This document shows positions 60,067 through 64,000 of a stretch of DNA of 64,000 bases, in pieces. The position numbers were made by a program, and so were the translations under genes. Positions within the stretch are counted from its first letter, which is position 1, and each line of letters starts with the position of its first letter. The DNA comes from JAKFDK01 sp036676195 (GTDB lineage: Bacteria; Bacillota; Sulfobacillia; Symbiobacteriales; ZC4RG38): assembly GCA_036676195.1 (NCBI GenBank), contig JAKFDK010000044.1, positions 1-64,000 of the forward strand. Direction: 5' to 3'. The notes beneath the pieces were generated by a model. The model ran no database searches. It was not told where the DNA came from and saw nothing but the letters and a program-made list of their open reading frames with translations.

Positions 60067-60342
60067 ATGTCAAGTCAGGTCGCCCGCGTAACACTACCCA
60101 CGGCGATAGACATGAGTGAATGCGATCTGGTACAGCAACAGGCACTGTCCGTTGGTCAAAGTGTCAACCAGCTTATTCTCGATTGTGCCAACCTGGAGTT
60201 CGTCGATTCCACCGGGGTAAAATCACTGCTGAGCATCAAAGAACGTCTGGCCGCACGTGGGTGTCAGGTTCAGTTTGAAAATCTCCAGGAATCCATCAAT
60301 GAGATCTTTGACCTCCTGGGCGTCAGGGAACTGCTGCTCTAG
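60067..60342 (+). CDS. STAS-domain anti-sigma factor antagonist (2)
   Basis: A 91-residue SpoIIAA/RsbV-like protein with the phospho-acceptor Ser in FVDSTGVKSLL. ATG 60067 is 9 nt after AAGGAGG; GTG 60061 is another possible start. It ends the signalling operon begun at 51486 and is probably the partner of the second HATPase and the membrane phosphatase. Confidence 0.88.
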   Translation: MSSQVARVTLPTAIDMSECDLVQQQALSVGQSVNQLILDCANLEFVDSTGVKSLLSIKERLAARGCQVQFENLQESINEIFDLLGVRELLL

Positions 60343-60368
60343 TAGCCCCGTTTCATCCGGTTTTTTTC

Positions 60369-60412
60369 GGCCAGGCCTTCTGCCCTTCCCGGCGGCAGAC
60401 GGCCTGGCCCAT
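60369..60412 (+). terminator. Terminator-like hairpin after the signalling operon
   Basis: GGCCAGGCC near 60370 pairs with GGCCTGGCC near 60410, and inside it TCTGCC pairs with GGCAGA. A run of T (TTTTTTT) precedes it on the plus strand, so it would work best for minus-strand transcripts, but it also separates the STAS gene from the next unit. Confidence 0.5.
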
Positions 60413-60548
60413 TGTGTCTGCCTGACAGCTCTGGTGCATTGCGTGTACACTCCATGGGGAAAATCGTAATTATCTCCCTGAATTTACAGGTAATTCAATC
60501 CTGACTGTCCAAGAGGTGGGGTAGCCGTTTCACACGGGAGTGAACACC

Positions 60549-63500
60549 ATGCCCCACTTATTCTCCAGGGACCGGCATGTGCGGGCGGCGGGGGTGGCAC
60601 TGCTCCTGGCCCTGTCCGGCCTGACTCCGGTTGCGGCGGCACAGGCCCAACCCCAGAGCAGCCGGGCCGACCAGCGTGCCATGGCCGTCTCCCGCACCAC
60701 CGCCGCACCGGCGGCGCTGGATTCCGCCGTGATCCAGCAACTGGGCTCCGGTGGCATGACCAGGTTTCTGGTCCGGTTACAGCGCCAACCTGACCCGGTC
60801 GCCGTGGCCACCCGGGTGGGCGGTGCCTTGCAGGCGGCCGGTGTCACTCCGCTGCAGCGCAAAGAGCAGGTGCGCCTGCAAGTGGTGCGCCACCTGCAGG
60901 ACGTGGCCGAACAGTCCCAGGCCGGCGTGCGCCAGGCGCTGGCCGAGCTGCAAAAGCGCGGTCATGTGCAGGATTTCCGCTCCTTCTACGTAGCGAACAT
61001 CATTGCTGTAACCGGTGACCTGACGGCAGCCCGGGAACTGGCCCGCCAGGCCGGAGTAGCTGCCATTGTGCCCAACCGGGAGATCAGCCTGACCCCGCCC
61101 CTGCACGGGGCGCCGCAGGACGCCCCGCCACCCTCCCAGTGGAACCTGGAACAGATCGGCGCTCCCGAGGCCTGGGCGCTGGGGGCGGACGGGACCGGCG
61201 TGGTGGTGGCCAATATCGACACCGGTGTCGACGGCAACCACCCGGCTCTGCTCCACAAGTGGCGGGGCTATCACGCCGATGGCAGCCCTGACCCGCTGTT
61301 CAACTGGTTCGATGCCGTCGCCGGACGGCCACAGCCTTACGACGACAACGGCCATGGCACCCACACCATGGGCACAGCCGTCGGCTCCGAGCCCGACGGC
61401 AGCAACCAGATCGGTGTGGCGCCGGGTGCCCGCTGGATTGCCGTAAAAGCCTTTACGGCCGGCGGAAGCGGAACTGACGAAAGTCTGCTGGCCGCCGGTG
61501 AGTGGATCCTGGCCCCCACCGATGCCGACGGCAACCCGCACCCGGAAATGGCCCCGGACGTGGTCAATAATTCCTGGGGCGGCGGTTCCGAAATGGACGA
61601 CTGGTACCGGGATATGGTGCGGTCGTGGCGGGCCGCCGGGATCTTCCCGGTCTTCGCCAATGGGAACTCCGGCCCCGGCGCCGGTACGGCCGGCACACCG
61701 GGCAGTTACCCGGAGTCGTTCGCCGTAGGCGCCGTCGACAACCAGGGCCGGGTCGCCGGTTTCTCCAGCCGGGGCCCTTCGCCCTACGGCGAAATCAAGC
61801 CGGACGTGGCCGCCCCCGGTGTGAACATTCGCTCGTCAGTCCCCGGCGGACAATACGAAGAGGGCTGGAACGGCACCTCCATGGCCACCCCGCACGTGGC
61901 GGGAGCAGCCGCCCTGCTGCTTTCCGTGAATGCCTCCCTCACCGTGGACGACCTGGAAGAAATTCTGATTGCCACAGCCAACCGGGCCACCGACAATCAA
62001 TACCCCGAGTCGCCCAACAACGCTTATGGCTACGGGGTGATCAACGCCCACCAGGCCGTGGCCTCGATCATACTGGGGCGCGGCGTCCTGACCGGTCGGG
62101 TATACACCGGCGGCGATGACCTGGACGCCCCGGCTATTACCCACGTTATGCCCACGATGGGCTATGCCGGTATGGATGTGGAACTGGCTGCCGGCGTCAC
62201 CGATGACGTGTCGGTCACCGGCGTCACTGCCTATGCCCGCCGGACCGGCAGCCGCTACTACACGGCTATTCCCATGGACCGTGTCTCCGGGGACTACAAA
62301 GACGGCCTCTACCGGGCGGCCATCCCCGGCAGCCTGGTACAGTTGCCCGCCCTGGAGTACTACGTGGAAGCGGTGGACTATGGCAACAATACCACCACCC
62401 ACCCCGCCAACCGCAAGGTACCCCATCGGGTCCCGGTCAGCCTGGGCGTGGTGCCCGGCTACCACCAGGACTTTGAGGGGGACCTGTCCGGCTGGTCCCA
62501 CGGCGGCGAAAGTGACCCGTGGCAGATCGGTGCGCCCACTTCGGGTCCGGGCACCGTTCCGTCCGGGCGCAACGTGGCTGCCACCAACCTGTCCGGACCT
62601 TACCTCCCGAACACCAATGCCTACCTGCTCATGCCGCCCATTGACCTGTCCGGCGGTCCGGCGGCGGTCACCTTCAAACAGTGGTACGACCTGGAGTACG
62701 GGTTTGATCGGGGCGAAGTGTACGCCAGCACCGACGGCAGCACCTGGACCCCGCTGCAGATGTACACTGGCAGCATTGCCGACTGGCAAAACGTTGCCGT
62801 CAATTTGAACCCCTTTGCCGGGCAACGCACCTGGCTGCTGTTCAACCTCTGGACCGACGGCTCTGTGCAACAGGCCGGCTGGTATCTGGACGATGTTCAG
62901 GTACTTGGGGCCGACCAGACGCCGCCTGGAACGGTCACCGGCCTGACCGCCGAGTTGCCGGGCGCCACCGATGTGCTGTTGCAGTGGACGGCTGCCGCAG
63001 AACCGGACGTGGACCAGTACCGGGTTTACCGGACGGCCACCAGCGGCGAAGGTTACGAACTGATCGGTCAGAGCCCCGAGCCGGGGTATGTGGACCCCAC
63101 CGCCCCCCTGGGCCAGCGTGCGTATTACCGGGTCACTGCCGTGGACCTGTGGGGCAACGAAGGGGCTCCTTCGGATGAGGTCTACGTGGATATGCCGGCC
63201 TTACAGCCGGTATTTGCCGACGACATGGAGTCCGGGCCGGGCGGCTGGACCCACAGCGGTGCCGGCGACTCCTGGGCGCTGGGCACCCCCACCAGCGGTC
63301 CGGGTGCGGCGTATTCCGGAGCCAACCTGTGGGCAACCAATCTGGCCGGCTTCTACGCCAACGACGCCAACGCCCGCCTGGTCTCGCCGCCGGTGGACCT
63401 GCAGGGAGCACTCAGCGCCCGCCTGCGCTTCTGGGAGTGGCGGGATCTGGAGAACAGCTTCGATTTCGGACATGTGGAGGTCTCCGTCAACGACGGCGCC

Positions 63501-64000
63501 GGCTGGACCACCGTCAACACGGTGACCGGGGCCAGCCCGGGCGGCTTCCGGGACGTAGACCTGACGCCCTTCATCGGGCAGACCGTCCGCCTCGGTTTCC
63601 GCCTGCAAACTGACGGGTCGGTCACCCGGCCCGGCTGGTATCTTGATGATGTACTGGTGGAGGCCGGTATGCCTGCGGCAGCGAACCAGCCGGCGTTGAA
63701 ACCGGCTGCCGACAAGCGGACCATGGCCCCGCTGGCCCAGCCGGCCCAGGCTGCCGCAGGTGCGCCGTCTCTGCGGCCCACCGGGCCGCAGATTCAGCCG
63801 CAGATCAGGCCGCAGGCCGGGCCACAGCCGGCGGCAGGCGGCCCCGGCATCACCGCCCTGCCTGTGTCAGAGGCCACCGTCACCGTGCTGGAAAGCGGCA
63901 TGTCCACCCGGGTGGACCCGTCCACAGCCCGGTACTCCCTCACCCACTACTCCGGTACCTTCCGGGTCCGGGCCGAAGCTTACAGCTACTACCCGACCGA
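60549..64000 (+). CDS. Large secreted subtilase, bacillopeptidase F-like (3' end beyond window)
   Basis: At least 1150 residues, open to the window edge. Signal peptide 1-34 (AAGVALLLALSGLTPVAAAQA), I9-type propeptide (75-185), S8 domain (205-500) with Asp224 (NIDTGVD), His269 (NGHGTHTMG) and Ser444 (NGTSMATPH), then a MAM/immune-inhibitor-A-like domain near 640-790, a fibronectin type III domain (797-880), a second MAM-like domain (890-1035), a Pro/Gln/Ala-rich linker and the start of another beta domain. The order matches bacillopeptidase F-type proteases. ATG 60549 has GGGAG upstream. It degrades extracellular protein for nutrition. Internal ORFs on both strands are shadows. Confidence 0.9.
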   Translation, partial: MPHLFSRDRHVRAAGVALLLALSGLTPVAAAQAQPQSSRADQRAMAVSRTTAAPAALDSAVIQQLGSGGMTRFLVRLQRQPDPVAVATRVGGALQAAGVTPLQRKEQVRLQVVRHLQDVAEQSQAGVRQALAELQKRGHVQDFRSFYVANIIAVTGDLTAARELARQAGVAAIVPNREISLTPPLHGAPQDAPPPSQWNLEQIGAPEAWALGADGTGVVVANIDTGVDGNHPALLHKWRGYHADGSPDPLFNWFDAVAGRPQPYDDNGHGTHTMGTAVGSEPDGSNQIGVAPGARWIAVKAFTAGGSGTDESLLAAGEWILAPTDADGNPHPEMAPDVVNNSWGGGSEMDDWYRDMVRSWRAAGIFPVFANGNSGPGAGTAGTPGSYPESFAVGAVDNQGRVAGFSSRGPSPYGEIKPDVAAPGVNIRSSVPGGQYEEGWNGTSMATPHVAGAAALLLSVNASLTVDDLEEILIATANRATDNQYPESPNNAYGYGVINAHQAVASIILGRGVLTGRVYTGGDDLDAPAITHVMPTMGYAGMDVELAAGVTDDVSVTGVTAYARRTGSRYYTAIPMDRVSGDYKDGLYRAAIPGSLVQLPALEYYVEAVDYGNNTTTHPANRKVPHRVPVSLGVVPGYHQDFEGDLSGWSHGGESDPWQIGAPTSGPGTVPSGRNVAATNLSGPYLPNTNAYLLMPPIDLSGGPAAVTFKQWYDLEYGFDRGEVYASTDGSTWTPLQMYTGSIADWQNVAVNLNPFAGQRTWLLFNLWTDGSVQQAGWYLDDVQVLGADQTPPGTVTGLTAELPGATDVLLQWTAAAEPDVDQYRVYRTATSGEGYELIGQSPEPGYVDPTAPLGQRAYYRVTAVDLWGNEGAPSDEVYVDMPALQPVFADDMESGPGGWTHSGAGDSWALGTPTSGPGAAYSGANLWATNLAGFYANDANARLVSPPVDLQGALSARLRFWEWRDLENSFDFGHVEVSVNDGAGWTTVNTVTGASPGGFRDVDLTPFIGQTVRLGFRLQTDGSVTRPGWYLDDVLVEAGMPAAANQPALKPAADKRTMAPLAQPAQAAAGAPSLRPTGPQIQPQIRPQAGPQPAAGGPGITALPVSEATVTVLESGMSTRVDPSTARYSLTHYSGTFRVRAEAYSYYPT

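Overview
The window looks like chromosomal DNA of a high-GC, anaerobic, Gram-positive-type bacterium (Bacillota; clostridial or Symbiobacterium-like). The grounds are strong GGAGG ribosome-binding sites with frequent GTG/TTG starts, several ferredoxin-dependent enzymes, SpoIIE/RsbU-type phosphatases with STAS and HATPase partners, a c-di-GMP-I riboswitch, a lipoprotein-dependent ABC transporter and an apparent selenoprotein. I see no rRNA, tRNA or CRISPR array. The assignment to a group is inference.

Region 1 (1-12.2 kb) is a decayed accessory zone. It holds an IS1182-type transposase remnant, three broken MFS transporters, a broken ECF sigma factor, a hsdM-hsdS type I methyltransferase pair with no hsdR, a one-HKD phospholipase-D-type nuclease whose ribosome-binding site lies in a hairpin, and one intact ABC-2 exporter operon.

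Region 2 (12.2-36.2 kb) is catabolic and redox. A livHMFGK uptake operon diverges from an IclR regulator followed by a four-subunit 2-oxoacid:ferredoxin oxidoreductase. Next come a Crp/Fnr regulator, a nickel/cobalt-type permease behind a 7-1-7 palindrome, an FmdB zinc ribbon, two unusual ferredoxin-type proteins, a divergent GroEL paralogue lacking the key ATPase aspartate, a second IclR regulator and a sigma-54 enhancer-binding protein. That activator diverges from a perfect -24/-12 promoter in front of an Fe-S subunit, an NrfD subunit, a MoaD-like protein and a molybdopterin oxidoreductase. Together these suggest anaerobic alpha-oxidation of an aryl- or acyl-CoA; phenylacetyl-CoA to phenylglyoxylate to benzoyl-CoA is the best-known precedent. 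A PH-domain protein, an MFS carrier and a peroxiredoxin with UGA at the peroxidatic position follow.

Region 3 (36.2-49.5 kb, almost all minus strand) encodes 5-formyl-THF cyclo-ligase, an ASCH protein, biotin carboxylase, a HPPK-like pseudoenzyme, and the operon thiolase - methylmalonyl-CoA mutase (two subunits) - epimerase - carboxyltransferase - biotin carrier, which interconverts propionyl-CoA and succinyl-CoA. Between the biotin carboxylase and the biotin carrier sits a small cassette: a stand-alone C39 peptidase (frameshifted as read), two peptides with both a Sec-like N-terminus and a double-glycine leader, two membrane proteins and a broken hypothetical gene.

Region 4 (49.5-64 kb, plus strand) is a signalling and secretion block. 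A c-di-GMP-I riboswitch precedes a secreted subtilase with eleven perfect-length hexapeptide repeats. It is followed by two membrane proteins fusing degenerate HD-GYP domains to RsbW-like ATPase domains, two STAS antagonists, two PP2C phosphatases and a FapA-like protein, which looks like a partner-switching network linked to c-di-GMP. A large multidomain subtilase runs off the right edge.
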